DNA of 17,911 nt from JBOHUX01 sp050734915 (GTDB taxonomy: Bacteria; Chloroflexota; Dormibacteria; Dormibacterales; Dormibacteraceae): assembly GCA_050734915.1 (NCBI GenBank), contig JBOHUX010000033.1:1-17911 (forward strand), given 5' to 3'. The position numbers and the translations under genes are program-made. The notes under the pieces are model-generated. The model worked only from the letters and a program-made list of their open reading frames with translations, was not told where the DNA came from and made no database searches. Each line of letters starts with the position of its first letter. The stretch's first letter is position 1. Below, in pieces: positions 1-5,804 of the stretch.

Positions 1-351
1 GAGCACGGCGTTCAGCGCCGCAGCGACCGTGGGCGGGCGCCCGGCCACGACATCCGCGGCGGCGCGGTAGATCGCCCCCGCGCTGAAGGGCGCCACGGCC
101 AGAGCCACGAGCCCGGCGATCAGTAACCAGCCCGCCTCGAGCGAGGTCGCCCTGACGGCGCCGGGCGGCGTGAGGTAGGCGGCGTACTCGGTGCTGGGCG
201 CGCCGAGGAAGGTGACGATGAGGCTCGGAACCTGGACCACGAACGCCACGCCGAAGAGCAGGCCCAGATGTGCGCGGTGATGGCGGAGCGCGTCGCCGAA
301 CATCTCGCCCACATCGCGGGTCCTCGGCCCGAGTGCGCCGGGCGGCTGCAT
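1..351 (-). CDS. Integral membrane protein, N-terminal part (cut by window edge)
   Basis: The frame is open from the left edge to an ATG at 351 and gives 117 residues; the rest of the gene lies outside the window. An in-frame stop lies just upstream, so this is the first possible start. After a charged N-terminus (GEMFGDALRHHRAH, about residues 15-28) there is a hydrophobic segment (about 29-50), and a second one about 74-96. The pattern of a short amphipathic entry helix followed by spaced membrane helices resembles the poorly characterised multi-pass proteins often annotated as glycerophosphodiester-phosphodiesterase membrane-domain or DUF7544/DUF7847-like. The family name is inference; the membrane nature is clear. 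No Shine-Dalgarno is visible, but an AT-rich TATATGAT lies 8 nt before the ATG, which suggests a leaderless or near-leaderless mRNA. Confidence 0.7.
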   Translation of the reverse strand, partial: MQPPGALGPRTRDVGEMFGDALRHHRAHLGLLFGVAFVVQVPSLIVTFLGAPSTEYAAYLTPPGAVRATSLEAGWLLIAGLVALAVAPFSAGAIYRAAADVVAGRPPTVAAALNAVL

Positions 352-359
352 CGCGCGCC

Positions 360-367
360 ATCATATA
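360..367 (-). promoter_or_regulatory. -10-like TATATGAT before the left-edge membrane protein
   Basis: This AT-rich octamer stands out in very GC-rich sequence and ends 8 nt before the ATG at 351. Transcription would start about at the start codon. No convincing -35 box is seen at a 17-nt spacing. Confidence 0.4.
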
Positions 368-519
368 GGCGCCGGCCGGGCTTGGCGGCCTCCCGTCTTC
401 CACCCGGGTCGGGTCATGCCGGACACCGGCGCAAACCTTCCTTTACCGGATTCGGCTTGGATGACCGGGGAAAATGGGTACAAAGAGTGTGACCCAGGAA
501 CCGCGGTCCGTTTCTCCCG

Positions 520-525
520 AAGGAG
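520..525 (+). promoter_or_regulatory. Shine-Dalgarno AAGGAG that favours a TTG start at 534
   Basis: AAGGAG is followed after 8 nt by an in-frame TTG at 534. Codons between the upstream ATG (474) and this point have many A/T third positions, unlike the rest of the frame, so the upstream ATG is probably not used. Confidence 0.4.
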
Positions 526-533
526 CTTCTCAA

Positions 534-857
534 TTGGCTGTCCCCTCTCCGACCCCGCCCATGGTCCCCCTCAGCAGCATCGACGACGAGGGCCAGATGA
601 TCCTGCCCGAGTTCTGGGCGGAGATCGGCGAAGAGCGCGTCTTCGTGACCGCCGTGCTCGAGCGCACGGTCGTCTTCGAGGCCGGCGCCGAGAAGAAGCT
701 GACGCGCCGCGAGAACTGCTATGTGGACCCGGCCGACATCCAGATGCGGCCGGTGACCGCGGTCACCTGGCGCGGCCGCGGCAAGCCCACCCCCCCGCGC
801 GCGCCGGCCGCAGACACGGTGGCGAAGGAGACCGGGGGGGAGGCGCCCGGCGCCTAG
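534..857 (+). CDS. Small orphan protein with an AbrB/MraZ-like motif
   Basis: From the TTG at 534 the product has 107 residues. The start could instead be ATG 474 (127 aa) or ATG 561 (98 aa). Strong G/C bias at third positions from 561 onward shows this frame is coding. I do not recognise the family firmly. Residues about 14-50 (IDDEGQMILPEFWAEIG, then VFVTAVLERTVVFEAG) follow the pattern of AbrB-fold proteins such as MraZ: Asp-x-x-Gly, a hydrophobic-Pro step, a short helix, then two strands. Only one such half is present, whereas MraZ has two. The C-terminus (from about residue 82) is Pro/Ala-rich and probably disordered. The gene is transcribed toward the cold-shock gene and separated from it by a strong hairpin. 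A DNA-binding role is inference only. Confidence 0.6.
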   Translation: MAVPSPTPPMVPLSSIDDEGQMILPEFWAEIGEERVFVTAVLERTVVFEAGAEKKLTRRENCYVDPADIQMRPVTAVTWRGRGKPTPPRAPAADTVAKETGGEAPGA

Positions 858-948
858 AGCGCATCGACGCCGGGCCTGACCAAGACCTGGTCGCTGGTCT
901 CCACCCGGGAAGGCGTCGAGACCCCTGGTTCGGCGCGGGCATGCGACG

Positions 949-979
949 AGCCCCACCCGGCGCGAGGCCGGGCGGGGCT
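949..979. terminator. Strong two-sided hairpin between convergent genes
   Basis: Arms AGCCCC-A-CCCGGC (949-961) and GCCGGG-C-GGGGCT (967-979) pair in 12 of 13 positions around a GCGAG loop. It lies between the stop of the 534-857 gene and the stop of the cold-shock gene. On the plus strand it is followed by a short T-run (CCATTTC). There is no long T-tract, so it may act in both directions as an insulating terminator. Confidence 0.65.
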
Positions 980-1013
980 GTCCATTTCAGCCGCTCCGAG
1001 AGGCGTGGACCGG

Positions 1014-1217
1014 CTAGGCGACCCGGACGCGGTTCGCGCGCGGGCCCTTGGGGCTCGGCTCGATCTCGAAGGTGACGCTCTCGCCGCCGTTCAGCGAGTC
1101 GAAGTCGATGGCGCTCTCGACGCCGCTGCGGTGGAAGAAGTACTCCTTGCCGTCCTCGGCGGCGATGAAGCCGAAACCGCGGTCGGACACGATCTTCTTG
1201 ATGGTCCCGTTGGGCAC
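1014..1217 (-). CDS. Cold-shock domain protein (CspA family)
   Basis: The 67-residue product is a single cold-shock domain of the usual size. It is a five-stranded OB fold that binds single-stranded RNA and DNA and melts RNA structure. RNP1 is visible as RGFGFI (residues 13-18) and RNP2 as YFFHRS (26-31). The C-terminus KGPRANRVRV matches the usual GPxAxNV ending in layout. The GTG at 1217 is chosen because AGGAGA lies 7 nt upstream and the protein then begins, as expected, with xxGTIKK. Longer in-frame starts would add an Arg-rich tail that looks non-coding. The gene is monocistronic. Its roughly 97-nt leader carries two hairpins, one touching the Shine-Dalgarno, which fits post-transcriptional temperature control known for this family. 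Confidence 0.96.
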   Translation of the reverse strand: MPNGTIKKIVSDRGFGFIAAEDGKEYFFHRSGVESAIDFDSLNGGESVTFEIEPSPKGPRANRVRVA

Positions 1218-1223
1218 TACGGT

Positions 1224-1272
1224 GTCTCCTGTTCTCGAACTGCCTGACGAACGCGCGAGGCCAGTTCGAGAA
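1224..1272 (-). promoter_or_regulatory. Leader hairpin next to the Shine-Dalgarno of the cold-shock gene
   Basis: Perfect 11-bp inverted repeat: TTCTCGAACTG at 1232-1242 and CAGTTCGAGAA at 1262-1272 (plus-strand reading), with 19 nt between. In the mRNA the stem ends one nucleotide before AGGAGA (1225-1230). A second small hairpin (CCCCG-CTG-CGGGG, 1297-1309) lies further upstream in the same leader. It could be an RNA switch or, as DNA, an operator. Confidence 0.65.
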
Positions 1273-1320
1273 TGAAAGAAGCCACGGCGAGCACCACCCC
1301 GCTGCGGGGCAGTACGCTGC

Positions 1321-1326
1321 ACTATA
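1321..1326 (-). promoter_or_regulatory. -10 box TATAGT of the cold-shock gene
   Basis: TATAGT on the minus strand would start transcription near 1314 and give a 5' leader of about 97 nt. No recognisable -35 box is present at 17 nt (the position reads GCGCGC). Confidence 0.45.
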
Positions 1327-1411
1327 CCTCACGCGGGCGCCATGCGCGCGCTCGATGTTTGTCCGTTCATCTCCGTCTCCGTCCGGTTCGGCCGCGCTCT
1401 GAGGTTGACAC

Positions 1412-2248
1412 ATGAAGTTCGACGAGGACGGCTTCACGGGCGCCCGCGGCCTCCGGATCCATCGACGGACGTGGAGGCCGGTCGCGGCACCGGTCGCCAC
1501 GGTGACCATCGTGCACGGGATGGCCGAGCACGGCGGTCGCTACGAGGCGGTCGCATCGTCGCTGGTGGCCGACGGCTGCGCCGTCGTGGCCATCGACCTC
1601 CGCGGTCACGGACGTTCGGAAGGCACGAGGTTGGACGTCATCTCGTTCGACGACCACGTCGCCGACACGCTGCACGCGTTGAGGTCGGCGCGGGCGGCGG
1701 ATCCTGGGCTTCCCGCCTTCCTCCTCGGCCACAGCATGGGCGGCCTGGTGGCGCTGCTGCTCGCGGTGCGGCATCCCGACGAGGTCCAGTTCCTGGTCCT
1801 GTCCGGCGCGCTGACCGCCGTTCCCGCGGGGATCTCGCCGTTCACGCTCGCGGCGGCGCGCTTGCTCGCCCGTCTGGCCCCCCGGGCAGGGGTGAGCCCG
1901 GTTGACCTGGCCCTGGTCTCCCGGGATCCGGAGGTGGTGCGAGCCTACATGGCGGACCCGCTCGTGTCCCACGTCGGGAAGATCCCCGCCCGGCTGGGTA
2001 TGGAGATGTTCGGCGCGATCGGCGAGGTGCGCTCCCGCGTCGGCTCCTTCACGAAGCCGCTGCTGGTGATGCACGGTGCCGCCGACCGCCTCTCGGATCC
2101 CGAGGGCAGCCGCTACGTCTACGACCACGCCGCCTCGCCGGACAAGACGCTCAAGATCTACGAGGGTCTCTTTCACGAGATCTTCAACGAACCGGAGCGG
2201 GACCTCGTCCTGGCCGACCTCAGAGCCTGGCTCGCCGGCCACCGCTGA
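1412..2248 (+). CDS. Alpha/beta hydrolase, monoacylglycerol-lipase/lysophospholipase type
   Basis: The 278-residue product fits the serine hydrolase family Hydrolase_4 (PldB/monoglyceride lipase), which cleaves mono-acyl lipid esters in the cytosol or at the membrane face. The oxyanion-hole motif HGMAEHGGRY spans 35-44. The nucleophile elbow GHSMGG spans 106-111 with Ser108. The acid is Asp225 in HGAADRLSD and the base His255 in GLFHEIFNE. All three catalytic residues are present and the length is normal. ATG 1412 has a modest GAGG 8 nt upstream. DedA follows after 78 bp on the same strand, so the two membrane-lipid-related genes may be co-expressed, although a DedA promoter is also possible. 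The exact substrate cannot be read from sequence. Confidence 0.93.
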   Translation: MKFDEDGFTGARGLRIHRRTWRPVAAPVATVTIVHGMAEHGGRYEAVASSLVADGCAVVAIDLRGHGRSEGTRLDVISFDDHVADTLHALRSARAADPGLPAFLLGHSMGGLVALLLAVRHPDEVQFLVLSGALTAVPAGISPFTLAAARLLARLAPRAGVSPVDLALVSRDPEVVRAYMADPLVSHVGKIPARLGMEMFGAIGEVRSRVGSFTKPLLVMHGAADRLSDPEGSRYVYDHAASPDKTLKIYEGLFHEIFNEPERDLVLADLRAWLAGHR

Positions 2249-2260
2249 TCTGACCGACGC

Positions 2261-2275
2261 CGGGGGAGCCCCCCG
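2261..2275 (+). terminator. Weak GC hairpin after the hydrolase gene
   Basis: CGGGG (2261-2265) and CCCCG (2271-2275) pair around a 5-nt loop, 13 nt after the hydrolase stop. There is no T-tract, so termination would be partial at most. Confidence 0.25.
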
Positions 2276-2313
2276 CTCAGCGGCCCGTCAGACGCCGCCC
2301 GGCCACCGGCAGG

Positions 2314-2319
2314 CAGAAT
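2314..2319 (+). promoter_or_regulatory. -10-like CAGAAT, leaderless start of the DedA gene
   Basis: CAGAAT ends 7 nt before the GTG at 2327, so transcription could begin at the start codon itself. There is no Shine-Dalgarno. The -35 position is not recognisable. Confidence 0.35.
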
Positions 2320-2326
2320 TGGCCTC

Positions 2327-2944
2327 GTGACCCAGGCCCTCACCCACCTGATCGACTCGTACGGCCTGCTCGCCGTGTTCCTGCTCATGCTCGTCGAGAG
2401 CTGCGGAATCCCCTTCCCGAGCGAGATCATCATGCCGGCGGCGGGGGTGCTGGCCTTCGGCGGTCACCTCTCGCTCCCGGCGGTGATCGTGGTGGGAGCG
2501 GCCGGCAACCTGGCCGGCTCGCTGATCGCCTACGGTCTCGCGGCCCGCTTCGGGGAGGCGCTGCTGCTCGGCCCCGGGCGCCGGATCGGGATCTCGCCCT
2601 CCCATCTCCGAATCGCCCAACGCTGGTTCGACCGCCACGGCCTGCTGGCGGTGCTCCTGGGACGCGACGTCCCGGTCGTCCGCACCTACATCTCCTTCCC
2701 GGCCGGGCTGGCGAGGGTCCAGCTGGCACCCTTCACGCTGCTGACCTTCATCGGCGCCCTCCCCTGGTGCGCATGGCTGGCGGTGGCCGGCTACGAGCTG
2801 GGCCAGCGGTATGACCGGATCTCCGGCTCGGTCTCCAAGGCGGCGATCGTGATCGCGGTCCTGGCCCTGCTCGGGCTCGTGGCCTGGTATCTGAGAGGGC
2901 GCAGCCCCGCGGTGCTGGGCGAGGAACGGTCCAAGCCCCGGTGA
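2327..2944 (+). CDS. DedA-family membrane protein (SNARE-associated/VTT domain)
   Basis: The 205-residue polytopic protein matches the DedA/TVP38 family, whose members include lipid flippases and proton-linked membrane homeostasis proteins. The N-terminal signature E-S-C-G-I-P-F-P-S-E spans 24-33, with the membrane acidic residues and prolines typical of the family. The second signature, GRDVPVVRTYISFPAG, spans 112-127 (family form GRFxPxxRTxxxxxAG). Hydrophobic segments lie near 12-30, 50-75, 105-128, 134-156 and 172-190. GTG 2327 is the start that places the first helix properly. Its stop overlaps the GTG of the EamA gene by 4 bp, so the two are translationally coupled. Substrate specificity is not known; undecaprenyl phosphate or phospholipid translocation is possible by family. 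Confidence 0.92.
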   Translation: MTQALTHLIDSYGLLAVFLLMLVESCGIPFPSEIIMPAAGVLAFGGHLSLPAVIVVGAAGNLAGSLIAYGLAARFGEALLLGPGRRIGISPSHLRIAQRWFDRHGLLAVLLGRDVPVVRTYISFPAGLARVQLAPFTLLTFIGALPWCAWLAVAGYELGQRYDRISGSVSKAAIVIAVLALLGLVAWYLRGRSPAVLGEERSKPR

Positions 2945-3951
2945 ACATCGCCGCCAGGACGCGCCCGGCCGCCGCGCGTGGCTTCGAGCGCCGCTTCAAC
3001 AGCCTCTCGGTGATCTTCATCGGGGTCGCCGCCACCCTCTGGGCGACCGACGCCTACTTCCGCAACCAGCTCGTCCAGCACCTCAGCCCGACCGAGATCG
3101 TGCTCCTCGAGGACGGCCTGATCACGCTTTGCCTGCTGCCGGTCCTCGTCATCCGCCGCCGCGAGCTCGCCAACCTTGACCGGAGAGGATGGCTGGCCAC
3201 GATCGCGATCGCCTTCGGCGCCCAGTCGCTGGCCACGGTCATGTTCACCGCCTCGTTCGCCTACCGGAACTTCGCCGAGACGTACGTCCTTCAGCAAACG
3301 CAGCCGCTGATCGCGGTGGCGCTCGCCGGCGTCGTGCTCGGAGAGCGCCGGCGGCCGCTCTTCTGGCCCGTCCTGGTCCTGGCTGTGGCGAGCGTCTACA
3401 TGGTCATCTTCGCCAGCAACCCCACGCAACCCGTGGCGGCACTCCAGCATGGCCGGCTGCCGGCGGCGCTGCTGGCGCTGGGCGCGGCGGCGCTGTGGGC
3501 GGCGGGGACCGTGCTGGGCCGGATGGTGCTGGCCCGCGTCTCCTTCCCGACCATGACCGCGCTCCGGGTCACGCTCGCCCTGCCGCTCCTGCTCGCCATC
3601 GTGATGGTCGGAGAGGGGCCGGCCGGGCTCACCCACTACCGGCCGGGCGACCTGCCCGACTTCGTCGGGATCGCGCTCATCCCCGGCCTCTTCGCCCTTC
3701 TTCTCTACTACCGGGCGCTGGCCAGCACGCCGGCCTCGATCTCCACCATCGCCGAGCTCGCCTACCCCGTCGCCGCCACCCTGATCGCCTCCGCGCCCGC
3801 CCCCTGGGGGTTCGCCCAGCCGCTCTACCCGGTGCAGGTCGTGGGAACCGTGCTCCTGATCGCGGCGATCGGGTTCTTCAACTGGGCCAACCTGACCGGG
3901 CATGCGGTCGCGGGGCGGCGGCGGCTGACGCCGAGGCCGCTCCCCGACTGA
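2941..3951 (+). CDS. EamA/DMT-superfamily transporter
   Basis: The 336-residue protein has about ten hydrophobic segments arranged as two EamA repeats (about 22-155 and 175-315), which is the standard drug/metabolite transporter layout. Typical features are the pattern E-T-Y-V-L-Q-Q-T-Q-P-L near residues 114-124, the loop GERRRPLFW after helix 4 of the first repeat, and ALWAAGTVLGRMVLAR opening the second. The start GTG 2941 overlaps the DedA stop (GTGA), indicating translational coupling. Members export metabolites such as amino acids, purines or sugars; the substrate here is not predictable. The C-terminal tail is short, basic and Pro-rich. Confidence 0.9.
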   Translation: MNIAARTRPAAARGFERRFNSLSVIFIGVAATLWATDAYFRNQLVQHLSPTEIVLLEDGLITLCLLPVLVIRRRELANLDRRGWLATIAIAFGAQSLATVMFTASFAYRNFAETYVLQQTQPLIAVALAGVVLGERRRPLFWPVLVLAVASVYMVIFASNPTQPVAALQHGRLPAALLALGAAALWAAGTVLGRMVLARVSFPTMTALRVTLALPLLLAIVMVGEGPAGLTHYRPGDLPDFVGIALIPGLFALLLYYRALASTPASISTIAELAYPVAATLIASAPAPWGFAQPLYPVQVVGTVLLIAAIGFFNWANLTGHAVAGRRRLTPRPLPD

Positions 3952-4001
3952 TCCACGGCCGCCTGAGATGGCGTGCCTGGCCTGGCCGCGCTCCGCGAGG
4001 G

Positions 4002-4007
4002 TAGGCT
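4002..4007 (+). promoter_or_regulatory. -10 box TAGGCT, leaderless start of the SnoaL-like gene
   Basis: TAGGCT is followed by exactly 6 nt and then ATG 4014, so +1 would be the A of the start codon. No Shine-Dalgarno and no clear -35 are seen. Confidence 0.4.
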
Positions 4008-4013
4008 TGCAAG

Positions 4014-4412
4014 ATGGAAACGGCCCGGGCCGGGAGCGGGCGCAACCTGGCCCTGATCCTGTCCGCCTGGATGGACATGCTGCGGAGCGGCGGCATGGAC
4101 GAGCTCTCGTCCTTGCTGGACGAGAACGTGATGTGGCAGGGCGTCCTTCCGGACCAGGTCTGCCGGAATCGAGTGGAGGTGCTGGACGCTCTCGTCCATA
4201 ACCCGGCGCGGCCGCCGCGGCTCACCCGCATCGAGGCCCAGGAGATCGGCGAGGGCGTCGCCGTCTCGGTCGAGGGACCGGATTTCGAGGAGACCGACAC
4301 CCATGCTGTCGGGGCTCCGCGGTCGCTCCTCTTCACGTTCCGTGACGGCAGGGTGGTCAGGATCGACAGCTTCGCCACCCGTGACGCCGCCTTCGAGCCG
4401 GCGGCGCGCTGA
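4014..4412 (+). CDS. SnoaL-like / NTF2-fold protein
   Basis: The 132-residue product has the size and order of a single SnoaL_2/NTF2-like domain. A helical N-terminus (LALILSAWMDMLRSGGMDELSSLLDENVMWQG, about 12-43) is followed by strands ending in SLLFTFRDGRVVRIDSFATRDAAF (about 104-127), the usual last two strands. The fold is used by polyketide cyclases, ketosteroid isomerase-like enzymes, and the C-terminal regulatory domain of ECF41 sigma factors. The catalytic chemistry, if any, cannot be read. It sits 62 bp after the EamA gene and 387 bp before an AhpD-like gene of the ECF41-linked type. No sigma domains are present in the gene. Confidence 0.85.
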   Translation: METARAGSGRNLALILSAWMDMLRSGGMDELSSLLDENVMWQGVLPDQVCRNRVEVLDALVHNPARPPRLTRIEAQEIGEGVAVSVEGPDFEETDTHAVGAPRSLLFTFRDGRVVRIDSFATRDAAFEPAAR

Positions 4413-4799
4413 GATCTGGGATCGGGGTCCGCTGACCCAAACCCGCCGGCGATGGCGCCGGGCCAACACGGGCCGGTCGGGATCGCGTATAGACCGCCGG
4501 CCGCCGCGACGGCCACCCGTGACGACCTTATCGTCGTGCCGGCCTTCTCCATCGGTCGCCTTGGTCCGACACAGCCAAATCGGGTACGGCTTTCGGGGAG
4601 GAGATCGGCCGCTCGAGCATGGGGCACCGCGAAGAGGCCCCCTTCGGGCCGTGAGAGGGCCCATGGTTCGCGCCGCCTCGGCCTGGCGGACGTGGCGGGT
4701 GACCAACACCAGGTGGTGGTCCCAGGCGTCATATCCTTGACGGACGAGGCCCCCTCCGATGCGACAGGAGCCAGGGGGTCATTCCAGGAGAGACACATC
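4413..4799 (+). other. Gene-free interval of 387 bp before the AhpD-like gene
   Basis: No frame here shows coding-like third-position bias. It contains a small hairpin right after the SnoaL stop (GGGTC-CGCT-GACCC, 4425-4438). It also holds a nested foldback in which CATGGG (4618-4623) pairs with CCCATG (4660-4665) around GGCCC-CCTTC-GGGCC (4636-4650), and the promoter-like elements listed separately. The length suggests a regulatory region or an untranslated leader. Confidence 0.6.
4704..4730 (+). promoter_or_regulatory. Possible ECF41-type promoter upstream of the AhpD-like gene
   Basis: CAACACC at 4704-4710, then 16 nt, then CGTC at 4727-4730. The reported ECF41 consensus is TGTCACA-N16-CGTC. 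Here the CAC core, the spacing and the full CGTC fit, but the first residues do not. The position, about 70 nt before ATG 4800, is suitable. Confidence 0.25.
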
Positions 4800-5255
4800 A
4801 TGGCGGAACGGATGAAGAACCCGGCGATGATCTTCCCCGAGGCGGTGGCGGCCATCCAGACATTGCAGAAGGCCGCCTACGAGGGCGGCGTGTCCCCGCG
4901 AACGCTGGACCTCATCCACCTGCGGGCGAGCCAGATCAATGGCTGCAGCTTCTGCGTCGATTCCGGCTCCAAGCACGCCAAGCAGAAGGGCGAGACCGAC
5001 GAGCGGCTCTTCGCGGTCGCGGCCTGGCGGGAGGCTCCCTACTTCGACGAGGCCGAGCGGGCGGCGCTGGCCCTGGCCGAGGCCGTGACCAGGCTCGCCG
5101 ACCGGCCCGATCCGGTGCCGGACGAGATCTGGGACGAGGCGGCCAAGCACTATGACGAGAAGGGATTGGCCGCCCTGCTGCTCATGATCTCGCTCACAAA
5201 CGTCTACAACCGGGTCAACGTATCCATCCGGCAACCGGTCGGTAGCTGGGGCTGA
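4800..5255 (+). CDS. AhpD-like/carboxymuconolactone decarboxylase-family protein
   Basis: The 151-residue all-helical protein carries the AhpD core: ASQINGCSFCVDSGSKHAK (43-61) holds the redox pair Cys49-x-x-Cys52 and the downstream His59. By family it acts as a thiol peroxidase or oxidoreductase in the cytosol, or has an unknown redox role. Starting at ATG 4800 gives the usual N-terminus MAERMKNPAM and is supported by AGGAGAG about 8 nt upstream; a longer open frame to 4452 looks non-coding. The middle (ETDERLFAVAAWREAPYFD) and end (NVYNRVNVSIRQPVG) closely follow the subgroup encoded beside ECF41/SigJ sigma factors. No sigma factor is in this window; a SnoaL-like gene lies upstream instead. 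Confidence 0.93.
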   Translation: MAERMKNPAMIFPEAVAAIQTLQKAAYEGGVSPRTLDLIHLRASQINGCSFCVDSGSKHAKQKGETDERLFAVAAWREAPYFDEAERAALALAEAVTRLADRPDPVPDEIWDEAAKHYDEKGLAALLLMISLTNVYNRVNVSIRQPVGSWG

Positions 5256-5352
5256 CGTCCTGGGGCGGGCGGGGGCAGTGCCTGGACCGCCTCCGTCGAG
5301 TCGATTCTCGAGAAGGTCAACCGTTGTCGAGCGACTTTCCCGGACGGAGCAC

Positions 5353-5358
5353 TACCAT
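5353..5358 (+). promoter_or_regulatory. -10 box TACCAT, leaderless start of the DUF1801 gene
   Basis: TACCAT ends 7 nt before ATG 5366, so +1 falls on or next to the start codon. No Shine-Dalgarno precedes the ATG. A 10-bp palindrome TTCTCGAGAA lies at 5305-5314 in the same 110-bp intergenic region. Confidence 0.4.
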
Positions 5359-5365
5359 CGCTGCC

Positions 5366-5770
5366 ATGAGCAGCGACAAATCGATTTCGCAGCAGATCGA
5401 CGCCATCATCGAGGAGCCGGGCGGTTGGCGCGGCAGGGTGCTGTCACAGCTACGCGCCGCCATCAAGAAGGCAGACCCTGCAGCGGTCGAGGAAGTGAAA
5501 TGGAAGAAGCCGACCAGACCGATGGGAGTCCCGGTCTGGTGTCATGACGGAAACGTCTGCATCGGGGAGGCGCTCAAGAACGTCGTGAGGTTGACATTCC
5601 CCAAAGGGGCGCTGGTCGAAGACCCGGAGAAGCTGTTCAACGCAAGACTGAACAGCACCTCGATTCGTGCCATCGACTTCCATGAGGGTGACGTTATTGA
5701 GGAGAGAGCGCTGAAGGCGCTGATCGTTCGAGCCATCCGGCTGAACACCACCACAGCTCACGCGAAGTGA
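5366..5770 (+). CDS. DUF1801-domain protein
   Basis: The 134-residue product matches the DUF1801 (YdhG-like) family, which has an iron-sulfur-protein-like fold but no known reaction. Recognisable blocks are KWKKPTRPMGVPVW (about 45-58), GNVCIGEALKNVVRLTFPKGALVEDP (about 62-87) and the C-terminal helix region EERALKALIVRAIRLN (about 113-128). A TTG at 5324 would add 14 residues; ATG 5366 fits the family start and the -10 box. Third positions contain clearly more A/T than in genes further left, suggesting a different origin or lower expression. It ends 34 bp from the convergent permease gene, with no clear terminator between. Confidence 0.9.
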   Translation: MSSDKSISQQIDAIIEEPGGWRGRVLSQLRAAIKKADPAAVEEVKWKKPTRPMGVPVWCHDGNVCIGEALKNVVRLTFPKGALVEDPEKLFNARLNSTSIRAIDFHEGDVIEERALKALIVRAIRLNTTTAHAK

Positions 5771-5804
5771 CAATGACCGTCTCACCAATTTCGGTTGCAG
5801 GACC

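Noticed and set aside
414..956. A minus-strand frame of 180 codons opposite the 534-857 gene
   Set aside because: Third-position bias clearly supports the plus-strand frame, and this frame also crosses the strong terminator hairpin.
1405..1410. TTGACA directly before the hydrolase ATG
   Set aside because: Although a perfect -35 hexamer, no -10 follows at the right distance and it would lie inside the gene's own start region.
2791..3903. A 370-codon minus-strand frame opposite DedA and EamA
   Set aside because: The translation is rich in Gly, Arg, Glu and Asp without structure, typical of the antisense of GC-rich membrane-protein genes.
4728..4737. 10-mer GTCATATCCT repeated at 8249-8258
   Set aside because: Many 10-mers are expected to recur by chance in a window of this size, and the flanks differ.
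4452..4799. N-terminal extension of the AhpD-like frame
   Set aside because: Codon bias is lost, the family starts at residue M of ATG 4800, and a good Shine-Dalgarno precedes that ATG.
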